Shown here piece by piece: positions 23,253 through 36,911 of a DNA stretch of 64,000 nt. Position numbers and translations under genes: made by a program. The stretch is from Artocarpus heterophyllus (lineage: Eukaryota; Streptophyta; Magnoliopsida; Rosales; Moraceae), in assembly GCA_025403435.1 (NCBI GenBank), contig CM046343.1, positions 28,069,742 through 28,133,741 of the forward strand. The letters run 5' to 3'. Within the stretch, counting starts at the first letter, position 1. Each line of letters starts with the position of its first letter. Below the pieces are notes generated by a model. The model was not told the DNA's origin. It made no database searches and worked only from the letters and a program-made list of their open reading frames with translations.

Positions 23253-26200
23253 TATTACGCCCCGGAGTACGGGTAGTGACCTAGTGGATTAATTAAGTTA
23301 ATTAAAGTAGATTTTTGATTAAAATCAAGAATTAAATGATTGGGTTATTTTCAAAGACGTGATAGTTTAAAACATTTTAAAGCAATTATCATTGTTTTGA
23401 AACAGTTAATTAGGAAGTAAAACATTAAAGATAGTTAAACATATGCCGGGCCCCACCGGACCCACATTAGTGCACACATATGGTATCGACAATAAAATAT
23501 TACAATCACAGTCCAATACAAGAGATAAACATTTAAGTATTACATGCCTTGATTTAAATAAAGCAATAGCCTAAGATAGTATTCCTACAACTCACTTGTT
23601 TACCCTACTGCCTCCCTGTTGGTCCTAAGCTACAATCCACCTAGGGGAAAAGGGTTTTAAAACAGATAAAGAAATGTGAGCGGAAGGCTCAGTAGGACTA
23701 AGCTTGTAACGACCCGCCCTTACGTGGCCGTCACTTAACTTAAACATCATCATAAACTTAAACTTACTTACAATTAAGGTAGAGAAATTTAGGATAATTT
23801 TTTTTTTAAATGGATTCTTACTGAGGAATCCTTAACATGAAACCTTAGAGGAAATAATAGCTATTTTTCAAATCTTAATAACAAACGAATTCTTATTGAT
23901 AAAGAATTCTTAACATATAACCTTAAAAGATATAATAATCATTTCTCAAAACTTCATTGCGTAAACCTAACGTAATATATAAAATTCTGAAACGTGAAAA
24001 TAACGTAATAATAAGCATTACGTCTTAACATAGTTATAATTTCTAAAAGCATGATCCTTTACATAATTCATAACACTAATTTCTTAAAACATAATCATAG
24101 TACTTTTCTTGAACTTTTCCTTTTAAAACATAAGAGTAATTATTTAGCAAGTATTACTTTAAAGACATTTCTCAATTTAGATAAAACTATTTTCAAGATA
24201 ATTTTAAATTAAATATTAAAATAAAATCTCATTTAAATGCTCTCTAAAACTTTCTTAGCAATTATTATATATTGTTGCTTATAATTTTAACATCTTAAAA
24301 ATATCATATTATTTTCTTAAAGGTAAATCTTCTTAAACTAAACAAAACATGATTTCTTATAACTTAACCTTTAAGTTTAAGATACTAATTTCTTAAAGCT
24401 TTTCTTTAAAACTTTCATAATAATTTCATAGAAACATATTCATAAAATTCATTTCTTAACTTAACGTAAAACTCCAATAATCCTTTGTAATTCCAGATAA
24501 ACCTATAATTTTCTTTCCTATAAATTTCGTGCATTTGTTGCATCGTTTATTGCAACATCTTTAAACTTTGAAATCCTCTGGACCAAGGTTGCGTAATCAC
24601 AAGCTCGGTTTTTAAAACATAATTACGTAAATTATTTACTTATTCATATGCACATAAATTTTCGTAAAGTGTAAGCATACGAAATTTCGTAAAATAAAAC
24701 ATGCATAAATTCATAAAATACTAATGCGGAAATATTACATTGCGTGAGCGGTATCCATTCCCATCTTCACCATTCGTCTGCCGCTCACCACTGCCCATCA
24801 AGTGTCGTTGATAGGTTTTTCTTACCTACAGCATGAACATACTTAAATGAGCTTTCGCTCAGCAAGTAGGAAATTAACCTCGCAAAACATAATTAAAAAT
24901 CACTTTAATAAAAATATGCATGAGCATTTTATGCTTGCTTATCAACTTGATTTATGCTTATTTATTTAAGCTGTACATTATCTTCTTACTTTGGGCCCGA
25001 GTGATCGTACCGGTTGCGCGCGAGTCTTGGGAAGTTAGGGTTCGCGAGGTCCCAACGACACCAAGATCATTCATTTCTTTAACATGGAGCCTCCCCGTGG
25101 GTCGGGAGGTTGGTACGACACCGGACACCCTTAACTTGTCTCATAAGTTTCACTTGTCTTATTGTGTGTATGCAGCATGACTTAATACTACATGACATCA
25201 CAATTTCGTAACTCATGAATCGTAAATCATAATCATACTTGTCTTGAAGGTGATTAAACAATATAATTTATATATTGCATACATCACACATTAATCATAT
25301 CATCATCATCATAGCATTTCACATCATGTCATAACATAACATATCACATCATAACATATAACAGTGTAATAAATCACTGATCATACATTTTCATAAATTT
25401 TATGAAAATATTTAAAATTAATCTATTTTTAAAACTATTCATGCTGTAGGCGAGATTCCTACTTACCTGGACTCCGAGCTGTACGGGTCCAGTTGCATCT
25501 CGTTGTATCCACAGTCTACGCTGCATCCTCAGCAGTGCTCCTCGGACCATTGTGGATGGCTAGGAATGATCCATGGAGATTTATTATTGTTGAAAACATC
25601 ATTCTGAACTCCGTTACTACAATCTGAGTCGCCTTGATCCGCGTGTAGTCAGTATCGGGCGATTTTCATCGGAGTGGAATTAGCTCGAACGAAAGTCACC
25701 ATTACGTTCAGAACATCGAAACAAGTCGAGAGGCGGTCTCAGATCTTCGATCGGAGGTCAAAAACTCGAGACCGGAGGTTCGCTGGGGGCCGGCCACCCG
25801 CGACGGCGCGTGGGGCGCGAACGGCAGCTCTGGTGGTCGAACGGTGGTGCCACTTTGGGTTTTACTAGTTCTTGACCTGCTGAGTACAATGGTGTGCTCA
25901 ATTTTACTCAATTTGACTTCGATCAACACGGATTTAGCTCAAAATTCTTGGCTCAACGTGGTGGCTAGGGCGGTGGATCTCCGCTGGTGCTGGGCCCAAA
26001 TTGACCTGGGCGTTTCCTTCTCCGTGGCTACCTGAGCATTTTCCCTCATTTGGCACTCCTCAACACCGTCGCACCTGGCAGAATTGGAGGGACTCACGGC
26101 GGCGACGGCAGCTCCTCGAATCTCCGGCATCCCGCTGTGGGAATTGGCAATTGGGAGTTCAGTCATGGTAGTCGTCGGCCTCTGAGTCGATTGGCACCGG

Positions 26201-29200
26201 CGGTGTATGTCACCGCCGTCAGAATGGGCAAACCCGATCCCTCCCACGACAGCGCACGACGGCGTCCTCGTTCTCCGACGGTATGGCGAAATTGATTGAG
26301 GCATCATGCTCGCCTTGGTCTTTTGAACACAACGGTGAGGTCAATTGACCTCGACGGTGGTCGGAGCTGCAAGATCGACGAGCTCCACGATGGCTTGACG
26401 GCAGCTACTTAGGACTTTAACCGGCAGCGGTTGTGGCGTGAAATTGAGCCGGGCTTTTGCTAAACAAAGTGTTCTGAACATGATGGCAGGGGCGGTGTCG
26501 ATCACCGTCGTCGGCGACGGCAAGATCGGGTGGTGGCACGGCGACGGGAATGGGGCAGCTCCGTCGTTTTGCTACAACTGAAATCGAGCTGGGTGATCGG
26601 TGCCATTCTCTTCGTCTCTTCATTCTGAGTCCGTTGACACCAAGATCGTGTCAATCGGAGGTCGGACGGAGAAGAAATCACGTCAAAAAATTTTGTGCTT
26701 CACCGCCACTTCAGGCGGCGCGTGTGGCCTCCTCCGGCAGTGTTGTGGGTGGCATGGCACACCGTCAGACTCAGCTCGACGAGAGCTTCCCATTGGTGTG
26801 AGAGGTGTCAAAAAATGGTGGCCAGATCTTGGACTGAGTTTGAGGAGAGAGAGAGTAGAGAGAGAAAGTAGAGAGAGAGGGAATGAGCTGATTTGATTTG
26901 GTGATGGCTGATTTTTTTTTTTTTTTGTCATGTATTTATAGACCATGTTGTGGTCTACATAGCAATACCGGATAGATCAAATTTTTGATCCGTAACTTTA
27001 AATTTCTGTAAACATAATTGTACCATTAAAAACTGTAACTTATCTGCACTTTAAAGATAATCACATAAATTTCTAATTTTCTTGTTGTATCATTGTGTTA
27101 CTAAAATATTCATACTGACATAAAAATCATTTTCATAAATTTATCCACACTATATGGATTTTGTGATTTAATTTTGAAACCGTAAACTTTGAAACATTTG
27201 TCTTCAAGACCGATGATTAACTATTTTTACAACTGTATCCATATTTATACATGTGTGTATATATACATATGTATGTATTCTAAGAAATGTTATATACATT
27301 TAAAACTTTGCTCAATATAAGTATTTTATCATTATAATTATTATTTTTTATTATGTAAACAATAGTTGTAATTTTGTGAACGTTTGGTAAATTAAATTGA
27401 CTATCTAAAAGTCAATATAATTTAAAATTCTCAACTTAGCACAATTTCGTGCTTTATAGATATAACACGAATTACTTCTCGTAAAGAGCCATTTATGGTT
27501 CCACATTTTAACAATAGATTAACATTTGTGGACCCCATTAACGTCCTTTTTCTTCTTTACTATTACTATGACAATTGTTATTATTATTATTGTCTTTACA
27601 ATAATAATAATAAACTTTACGTAATTATTAATGTGTATAACAATTAACCATACACATTCAAAATATTAGAATTCTTGAATTTCCAATGATTCATATAACT
27701 TGCTTAAAATTCTTATCTTACTTTATGATCTCTATAAATTTCGAGATCAATTATAGTAAAACATGTCATAAATCTTGCATACTTGAACTTGGTGCTCACC
27801 ATTTTCAATTTATGGTATGGAGCTCATGATCACTTTTGATCTGGGTTTCTTTTACTGAGCTAACATCATATAGGAATTTTCCACATCATCATAGTAAGTT
27901 GGAAATTCCACTTTTTGTCAAGTAATCCCAATTTAAACATTCTAATTGAGATTCTTATAAAAATCATTTCTTTGGCTCGTACATGTAATCAATAAATCAT
28001 AAACTTTTAATTTAGCACATTAAATAATTATTTTTAATTATTTTAATGTACTATCATAACATTACATTGTTACATGTTTCATAAATAAAGCACATAAATT
28101 TGTGCATTCACAACATTATTTATTTCTAGGGTCTTATAGCCATTAAGACCTTCAAATTTGAGTGTAAATAAACTCAAATCTTGTCCTTTCTTAAGTACTT
28201 AGCTGAGTAATTATGGAAAAATTATTAATTAATCATACTTATTAATTTTTAGATTTTTTCGGTCATTACAAAGCTTTTGAAAACATTAAATTTTAACATA
28301 TAAATTTCATTTTTAAACAGAATTATCAGACAAGGTAAATAAATAAATAAACAAATGACTCACTGAAGCTCAATAAATTTACTCATACCATTTAGTTATT
28401 TATTCACCCATAATCAGTCTCATTATATGTTTCAGGCAAAGCCATAGGAATCACCATCGAAGTGGCCCAGCTGGGTTTTGGGACCTACCTCCAAGGTCGC
28501 ACTCCCCATGACCCGATCTCTGTATATGACATCATGCTCTGATCTATCATTTCGGACGGTGCTAGTCGACACGTCTGGTGTCTTATCATTATCATGTCCC
28601 TTTTTACCAGATATTCTCATTACGTTCATTATTTGATTCATTATGATCTTTCATTCTTAGACAAGTAATGAAAATGCTAAGAAACTCATTTTTAAATCAT
28701 TCCTTAAAAATCAAATTGGAAGAAATCATTTGTCAAGAAACCTTTTTGTGGCCAAAGGCCCCCTTTGAAAATATTTACAACATTTTGTCATTTATTGAAA
28801 ACATTTTGAAAGAATCTTTAAGGCCAAATCCATTAAAAACCTGGCTACCAAGAAAGGGGTAGAAGTCCTACCTCGATATCATGCATTGTGAATCAACACC
28901 ACAGTCTTGACCCGCTATACGTTAGCTCCACAGAACCACGATCAACCTTGAAAGTAAACTAAACTTCATCAATTTCTAACTTAGAGTCTTTCTACGCTAT
29001 TATGTTATTTTATGGTGTTTTAGTATGCCCTTTATAATCAAAATATCATATCATAGGGTCAAGGTCTTCATCTAGGTTTTAAACGGTGAAAATGGCAAAA
29101 TTTTATAAAGTCTGGTCAACCTGCTGAATTCGTTCGTCCGGCCTGTTGAACTATACAGTCTGGCCTGTCGGATATACAACACCTGCCTGCCAAACTTGCT

Positions 29201-30073
29201 CAGGTTTGGCCTGCCGACAGTATGAATTCGGCATGAGTTCGGCCTACCGATGCTCATGATTGGCCTATCGAACTGAAAAAATCAAGGACCCGAGACTTCA
29301 AGTCTTAGCCCCCTCAAATTCAAAATTCCATTTCTAACATATTTTCTCAATTCTCAGGCATAGGAAATGTTCATAAATTATAGAAAAACACGTAAAAATG
29401 CTTTTTAAAGCTTTTAAACAAGATTTACACAAGGATTTCTCAAAAATTCTGAAAATGGGGAAAAATAGGAAAATGAAATTTAATCCAATTTTAATGAAAT
29501 CAAGCCTAGATTCATGATGATTTAGGTTCTACTAACTTAAATTTAAGGTTTTCTAAGCTCTAGAAACTCAAATTTCAACATTCAAAGAAATTTAGAGAAT
29601 TTGAGAAAAAGTTTAAAATTTTAAAAATTTAGTGAACTAACCTCAAATCCGAGCTTTAAATCGAGTATGTGGAAGTCCAATCGCATTCCAGAGCTCCCAA
29701 TCCAGCTGAGATTTGAAATTTGAACTCAAAAATTTTGAAATCAAAAATGGGAGAGAGAAGGAGAGTGTAACGTGAGAGAGAGAGAGCTGGGAAGGAGAGT
29801 GGGGAAGTAAGAGAGGAAGAGAGAGATTAAATAGAGGAAAATGTGGTTTTGCTTAGTGAAAACCATATTTTAACACATGGTTTTTCAAAAGGAACATATT
29901 GGATATTTGACAAATTGTTTGTTTCGAAAATTCAAAATAACGAATAAAGATAACTAAAAGTGAGATAAATTTAAAATATACTACAAAATGTTTAAATTAA
30001 GTTTAAATCACATTAGGCATACTAATCTACCATTTACATGCTAATCTTATTTAACTAAATCCTAGATGTCACA
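23253..30073 (-). mobile_element. Second solo LTR of the 8305 family, split by a nested insertion
   Basis: The element starts TATTACGCCCCGGAG and ends ATGTCACA, between perfect 5-bp duplications CAGTC (23248-23252 and 30074-30078). Without the nested element (23705-28270) and its 5-bp duplication it is about 2250 bp, close to the 2158 bp of the copy at 8305-10462. The two align along their length: both share CCCACATTAGTGCACACATA near the left, the GGCCTGCCGA minisatellite, the GA-rich tract (29745-29835) and the TTTGACAAATTGTTTG motif near the right. No internal domains or partner LTR are visible. As in the first copy, the TATA-like and CT-leader order points to the minus strand. Confidence 0.85.
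23705..28270 (-). mobile_element. Nested LTR-like element, different family (4566 bp)
   Basis: It starts TGTAACGACCCGCCC and ends TCGGTCATTACA, with a perfect 5-bp duplication AAGCT (23700-23704 and 28271-28275) inside the older LTR. No retrotransposon protein domain and no internal pair of repeats were seen, so a very long solo LTR is the simplest reading; long LTRs are known in Tat/Ogre-type gypsy elements. On the minus strand TATAAATACA (26931-26940) precedes a CT-rich leader (26844-26880). A GC-rich segment (about 25490-26880) carries several overlapping short ORFs without recognised domains. A non-autonomous or deleted element rather than a solo LTR remains possible. Confidence 0.75.
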
Positions 30074-30078
30074 CAGTC

Positions 30079-31039
30079 TGTATAATTTTTATGATTTTAA
30101 TTATTTTTATTACAATATTTTCTCTCTAAAAATTTAAACTAAAAAATGACTCAAATCATAAAAAAAATAGTTCAAATGACGACCTTCCATCCGAAATGTA
30201 CAAAAGAGTACTCGTGTGCATAGTAAAAGCTTTTCAACCAACAACCAAAAAAATAATAATAATAATGATCCACAAAAGAAGAAAAAGTTAATCTAAATAC
30301 TAGTTGATGATGAATAATCAAGATAGTGGTGGATTCTACCATAGAAAGTACACAATAGCAACAATCAAAATTCTTTCCATAGTGGTGAGCTCTACTATCC
30401 TTTTCGGAAAAGGACATTTCCATAGTTAAGTTTGTTTATTATCATGTCATGCATTATATGTGGTAGCTAGAATCTGATCACCCCTCAAAAAAAAAAAAAA
30501 AATGTTAGTCGTCAAATACGACTTCTCAATAACGAAGTTTTTTGGTCCGTTGGTTGTTCACACAGCTTATAGTGTTGGTTTGAGGTGTAAATTCAAATTG
30601 TGAGGTCCACCTCTCTGAAATTGAAACAAAAAATAACAAGAAATTTCTCATGGGCTAATTATTATTAAATTTGATTTTCCATCAATAGACCATCAGAAAA
30701 CGAAACAGCCATGGTACACAGAAAAATATACCAGTAATGTGCCAAAAGAAAATATTTCCAACCAATAACTTTAGATGACTATTTTTTGAAGCCCACCACA
30801 ATGAAAAGTAATATACAACATTTTGTAATTAGTTGAAATAGCCATAACCTATCGTAATTTTCACCTAACTTTATTCATAGGGTTCAAATAATTTTGATAA
30901 AAAATAATAAATAAATAGGCATAGTCTCAATATCCACACTCCGACCAATACGGCATTATGTAATATCATATATACATTTATGGAATACTCAATTTGTTTA
31001 AGTGTAATGTAAAGGCTGTCTCTAATTGTTCTAATTAAG
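30079..31039. other. Intergenic DNA
   Basis: The sequence is AT-rich with no coding frame I can support. Nothing in it was recognised. Confidence 0.4.
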
Positions 31040-31520
31040 ACAGTTGAAGGGTAATTTATTCACTGCAGACATGTTCAAGACTGCAGCCTGAACTCGTCAA
31101 TTTTAGTGGTGTGTCCTTGTTTTGTTGGTTCTAGATAGTTGATGAGAGATATAGTACACTGGATTAGTGACTTGTTATCTCTTTAAATATATGAGGTTAA
31201 ATCAGTTAAGAAGAGAGATTGAGAGATATCTCGTCTGTTTGAGAGAGAGAGTGCTTTGGGAAAACCTGTACTAGGTGATTGGGAGTCTGAGGGTGTTTGG
31301 TTCTTGGAAAAATTCCTTGTACTGAGAGCCTGCGTTATTAAGAGAATCTCTGAGTGTATCATTAATCTCCAAAACTATAGTGGACTCAACTAGGGTTGAA
31401 AAGCCCTGACTTGGATGTAGGATCAATTTAATCCGAACCAAGTATAAATTCTTGTGTCTTCTTTCATTCTTGTTTAGTTTTCTTCTTCAGTTTAGGGTTT
31501 ATTCTTCACATATAACCCTT
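31040..31520 (+). mobile_element. Probable Ty1/copia LTR fragment
   Basis: The segment has the layout of a copia LTR 3' half: a TATA-like region (TTTAAATATATGAGG), then a GAGAGA-rich transcribed part, then GGACTCAACTAGGG, CTTGGATGTAGGATC and AAATTCTTGTGTCTTC near the end. The last is a recurrent feature at the ends of plant copia LTRs. I could not fix TG...CA ends with a target duplication, so the limits are approximate. Confidence 0.5.
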
Positions 31521-31654
31521 GATGTTACAAATATTGAACTAAAGTCATTAAATTTTACAATGAAACAAATTGAGTGTTATATGAAAGTATAAACGATGTT
31601 GTATTTACACAAAAAGAAATTTTACAAGTACTTGACTAGTTTGATTCCTAAAGT

Positions 31655-31872
31655 GATGTTTGGCAATGTGAGTCGGAACAAAAATTTTGGTTTGCTATAG
31701 TGTAAAACTCTCATAGACTATAGTGCTAAGAAAAAAGTATGCAAAGCTCTCATATCTTATAATGCCAATACAAAGTATATTACAATGTAAAGCTTTCACG
31801 TGCTATAATATATTCAAATAAGATTGGTTCTAACCATTAGTCTTAATAAATGCTCTCAAACATCCTATAAAT
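31655..31872. mobile_element. Diverged MITE of the TAAAGCTCTCATATG family
   Basis: The left edge GTGATGTTTGGCAATG and right edge CTCAAACATCCTATAAA parallel the ends of the intact copy at 53762. The interior carries three cores (GTGTAAAACTCTCATAGACT, GCAAAGCTCTCATATCTTAT and TGTAAAGCTTTCACGTGCTA). Confidence 0.55.
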
Positions 31873-33260
31873 AAAGGGTTATTTACCTTTTTGTATCCTG
31901 TATTTTGAGTTTATTTAAACAATGTACCTTTGGTTTTTAATCTCATTGAAATTATATCTTCAAATTATATTCAATATAGAAATTTATACATTTCCTAATC
32001 AATTTTCAATTTTGACCTAAAAAATTACCCAAAATACCTTCAAATTAAAAAATAATATAACTTTAAAAACTTAAAAAAATTTATTAAGGTTTTTGTATTA
32101 AAAATGCATAGAATACCTTCAAAAATAGGTGTTTTGTTTGTTTTTTTTTTTTTTATTTTTGAAAGTTTTAGTTTTTTTTGGTTTTACTTAAAGATAATTT
32201 GGTCATTTTAAAGGTTAAAATCAATTATTGATTGAGGTAAAGTGTAGATTTGTGTATTAAATTTAATCTAAGACTGCTCATGGGCGGGTTTAACGGGTGA
32301 TAGGCGATTTAAGAGATAAGATATTTTTCAAAATTTCAACCTATAACTGCCCAATAGTGCAGCAGGTTAGGTGAGGTTTGAGGTAGGTAGGAGTGAGAAC
32401 GGTTTTTAACCCTTTTTTTTCTTTTTCTGTTCCTATCAATTTTGTAACAATTTTAGAATTTGTTGTATGGATCAAACTTTCACAATGTTTGTAATGCTCT
32501 AGAAAATTTATTAATTTTGAATCCAGAATTTATTTGGATTTATTTAATAAATTTTCCTTGGTAGATCATATTTTAATATAATTATGATAAAATGTAAATT
32601 GTATATAGATAATGTTAATATTTATGTTGTCTGTGAATTTTATGCAATTTAGTATATTTTTAATATACACATTTTTTTTAAGTTTAAATACTCAAAAATT
32701 TGTGAATAATATCCTCAAAATGAAATTTATATCACAATTTAATTATAAATTTTGTGATATAAATTAATAAATGATAAAAGTGTTCATTAAATAGAAAAAC
32801 ATGCCATAATCCAAAAACAATGTAAAAATGATTAGTTACCGGTCCGTTATACTAGTAAAGATTTTGTTTCTACAACCCATCAATTAATGGAATATAGTAT
32901 AAAATGACACACAAAAAATTATACGGCACAATGTAAGTATACTTTTTAAGCAAGAACAAAGATATATGGGGTTATATGCTGGGATTAGTAGGTTAAAAAA
33001 TAAGTTAGTATATTTTAAACTATTTAAGTACATATCTCTTTAGTTTTATATTAACAGTATAAAAAATACAATGCAGTGTAAAATTACACTATGCAAAAAG
33101 TTTATGAGACCCACCCAAGGGAAACCTAAAGAGTAGAAATGAGCCACTTTTTCTCCCTTGTTGCACCAATTTTCTGCCATATAAGTAAGTCAAAATTTTA
33201 CCACAAAAGTTGAAAAGTGATGACTATATATGATGAGTCATCAAGTGGTAATAAATTGAA
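31873..33260. other. AT-rich intergenic DNA
   Basis: No gene is visible. Around 32275-32410 a stretch with GGGCGGGTTTAACGGGT and GCAGGTTAGGTGAGG resembles the G-rich ends of hAT-type MITEs, but no paired ends were found. The rest is AT-rich. Confidence 0.4.
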
Positions 33261-35550
33261 TTAGAACATGACCTTATCCATGCAAAATTTGGAACCAAAA
33301 AATTACTTTACTCCTCCACTTGGTTCGGCAGCCCTAGAAGCTCCACCTTCCAATTTTCTTTGCTCAAAAAAACCCAAAATCCATCTGCAAATTAAGAATA
33401 AGGATCAAAACCAAGAGCTAGGTTCAAGGAAAGGCTATTTTATATGGTAAATCCTAGACTTTCTCTACGTGTTACTAGGGTTTACTTTGGGTTTTGGAGG
33501 GAATCTTGATGAAGGTTTTATTGCTATGGTTTATGTCTAGGAAGATTGACAAAAATTAAGCTTCATAGAGGTTCACAAGCTTACAAACTTCTTGGTAAAA
33601 GCTTTAATTTCTACTTTTCAAGTTCATTGTTCTTTTGATTTTTTTTTTATCAAGTGTGGCATATACTTGCTTAAAATTGGACTATGGCATATTTAAGGGA
33701 TTTTATGACATGTTTATGTGGTATATTTTGTGTATGTTTATGATCCTAGAAGGCAAGGAACTAGGGTTTATGTGCTTGAAATCAAGTTTGAAACAAAAAT
33801 TATGCAAATTGCAAAGTTTAGATGATTTTCAAAAAATGAAATTTTGACATATTTTAATAGACTTTATTTTCTGAGTAAGATTTGAAAACCTGTTCAAAAC
33901 AGTGAGATGCCCAGTTTCTATGAACAAGGTTTTGTGAAAATTTGAAAGGATAAATTGAAAAGATTTGTACAAATTCAGTAGAATTGAAAAAATGGCAGAA
34001 AAATCTACTGTGTAGTGGGAATTTCAGAAAATTTAAAACATGAAAGTTTTAGATCTTGACGAAACTATTAAAAATTATGAATGGCTTGTCAAAATTTCAC
34101 ACAGTTTATGAGATATGAATTTTATGAGTTTTTATCACAAAAATTTTAAAAAATTTTAAAACAAAATTTTTTTTAACTTAATGGAATTTGAATTAGAACC
34201 TTTGGATAATTTTAATTCTTATGGAAAATTAAGGGCAACGGTATAAAATAATCGTTTTTGCTTCTGAGGGCAAAATCATTGAAATTTTCATAATCTATGT
34301 TAAAATCGTAAAGTTTTGTTTAAATAGTTTTTACCGTAAAAAGAAAATTTTCACCTCAATTTCTTACCTTGCTGTTAATAAGTATGATTTTGTGAGGAGT
34401 TAGCAAAAACAGGGCTAAAAATTTTAATAAGGCACATCGAGGGCAAACACGTCTTTTCACAAAAGGGACCGATTGGGCCCCGAAACATCTAAAATAAAAA
34501 AACATCCGTTAGCAGGAATTTTTTTCATATTCTATTAGTAGAGGTAAGGCATCGTGAAAACAAGAGGAATAAGTTCCATAGTGCTTTGGTTCCTAAACTA
34601 AGTAATAACCCGATTCGGTAATTAACGTTCACATTTTGTTATCGACATGTAGTTCGATAATAATAAGTTAGCTAGTGACGATAAATTATCTATGCATGAC
34701 ACTTAGATGAATAGCAAAGCAATAAGAAACTGGTTAACACTGTGTCAATCCCAAGTAAGTTCAAACCCTGCCTATAGTATGGAATAAAGCGTTTTGAAAA
34801 AAAAAAGAAAAATATTTAAATCATTTAGAGAGATGCATTTGTTATGCACTTATTTGAAGTCAATAAAACATCATGTATGGTATGTCAACCTAAATCAAAA
34901 CATCATGTACGGGATGGCAACTTAAATTAAAGGAATGGTAAAATGTTTTACCAACAAGTAAAGAAAGTGTCATACCAGCTCTCAACTCAAGTTGAGTCAC
35001 AAGTTATGTTACGGTCTTGATGTATGCCATCTGCGCATATAGTATGAACCCTTGGGCCCTAGTTAAGTTAAGGATATAGAAAGAATAATCAATGTTCATA
35101 AACAAGCATAAATAGATCATGCATACAAGTAGGATATATCTATAGGCTATGTTTGGACTTACTAAGCAATAACTCGCTTTGTTATTTCATGCCATAAGAA
35201 ATTCAGCCAAGAGGCTAGAATATAATCATTTTTGAGCTGTAAATGATACATGGGTAAATGTGTAGATAAGAGTTTGAATACCGTCACAAAAAAAAATTCA
35301 CTATATATGCAGTAAATTTGAGATATGTAGTTTAAAGGAATATTAAGTATGAGGTGTGATGTAATGCAAGTTAATTATGAAGTCTAAAACTCTTTTGAAA
35401 AACGACGTTGTAATAATTATATATGAAAAATATAAAAGTTATATATATATATATAATTTTTTTTTAATTTTCACAGCTAAGTAAGTAAGTAAATAAATAA
35501 AGTATTAAGAAAAGACTCGAAAGACTCGAGTCTCTACAATGTTGGTCTTG
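33261..35550. other. Non-coding region, possibly LTR-derived
   Basis: There is no supportable gene; the ORFs at 33268 and 33635 are short and unrecognised. Long unique-looking AT-rich sequence with scattered moderate-complexity blocks (for example 34430-34640 and 34970-35060) has the texture of a retrotransposon LTR. I could not find TG...CA ends with a duplication, so this remains unassigned. Confidence 0.25.
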
Positions 35551-36170
35551 GAGGGACGAAAAAGAAAGAAGAAATTAAAATGAAACTCGTGATGAAATAA
35601 GAATATAATAATAAGTCTTAAGTACTATATTAGTCTAAAATGACAACATAGGTGCAACAAAAAAAAAAGAAAGAAAAAAAGAAAAAGTCCATAGCATGAA
35701 AAACCATCGTTATAAGAAAATACATCTTCAAAATAGTCAAGGTTCAAAAGAAATAAATTTAAACTTGTATAACGTTTTTCCTTACAAGCTTCACAATAAG
35801 GAGGAGGTCTCATACATTTGCTACTGACTTTCCATTTCTATATAATTGTGGATAATAATAATAATGAATCATAATAATCACACTTAAGAAAGTCAAATAA
35901 TTATAAAAAGAAAAATATAAATATATAATTTGTATAAAAATAGCAGGTGGATAGGTTGTACCTGCTACCAAAATATTCGAAATCGCCCCTACCATCAAAA
36001 AAGGCTGGCGTGGCAGGTAAACAACCTGCCCAAAATGGGTGGGTAGAAAACCCGCCCAAATTAGGCAGGTGATAACGTGGACTCATTTTATTAGACGGGG
36101 CAGGGCTAGGAGCTACTGGTTTAAGCAGTTTGGCTGTTTTGGTGAACAACCATAATCTAATCTAAATGTA
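35551..36170. repeat. AT-rich DNA with a GCAGGT/ACCTGC and CCCGCC repeat block
   Basis: At 35942-36130 there are clustered GCAGGT/ACCTGC words and direct copies of CCCGCCCAAA and CCTGCCCAAA, some in inverted order. This looks like the end of a decayed inverted-repeat element, but the boundaries are unclear. Confidence 0.35.
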
Positions 36171-36654
36171 TACATTCAATAAGATTACAAAATGAATGTG
36201 TAGTTTTTTAATTACCCTAAAATAGAAGGTATAGACAGATAAATATCCTATAAATAAATAAAATTTTCAAAAATTTGACTAAATAAAAGTAAAAAAGGGT
36301 GAAAATTTTAAGGTATTTGATATGGTGGTAGAAACTATTAGTTAAAATTATTTTAAATACAATATATATAAGTTTTATATTATAATAATTTTTTTAATTA
36401 TAATATATAAGATTTTTATATTATTTATAATTAAGTTGGTTGTGAACTACCGTACGCCAACCACCTAAGGGGCAGATGAAAACCAAAGATCTTCCACCAA
36501 GAAAAGTAGATGAAATGAACAATCGAAATGACGTGTGTGTAGCCGTCAATCTCATCCAAATTCCAAGACAAGCAAGAAAATCTAAAAGAGGAGAAAAAAA
36601 AAAAATAACGAAGACCAAAGCGGGGAAAAAAATGCCGCCGAGTCAAATCTTAAA

Positions 36655-36911
36655 CGTGACGATATATATACTCTTACAAAAGAAAAAGAAAAAAAACAAA
36701 CAATAAAAAAGAGCCCCGTTCAAACAAAAAAAGTCCCCGGGAAACACAAACGATTATCAAAATCCAAAATAACGAAGAACTCACAGTTCAGCGCTATGTA
36801 AGGAAGAGCAACGGAGCATAATTCTTTCTCTTTTTGTTCATCTCTCTGTCATTTTCTCTCTCTATAATCTCAACACAAGAGAAAAATCTCTTCTTTTTGA
36901 CCGTCCGATCG
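36655..36911 (+). promoter_or_regulatory. Likely core promoter and leader of the ACX gene
   Basis: GATATATATA (about 36660-36669) could serve as a TATA box, and the following CT-rich sequence up to the start codon resembles a plant 5' leader. The single upstream ATG is immediately followed by TAA (ATGTAA, 36796-36801), a minimal start-stop uORF if transcription begins upstream of it. The transcription start is not defined by the sequence. Confidence 0.4.

Noticed and set aside
26417..26946. Overlapping GC-rich ORFs as host genes
   Set aside because: They lie inside the nested LTR-like element, just downstream of its CT leader, and overlap each other in different frames without any recognised domain.
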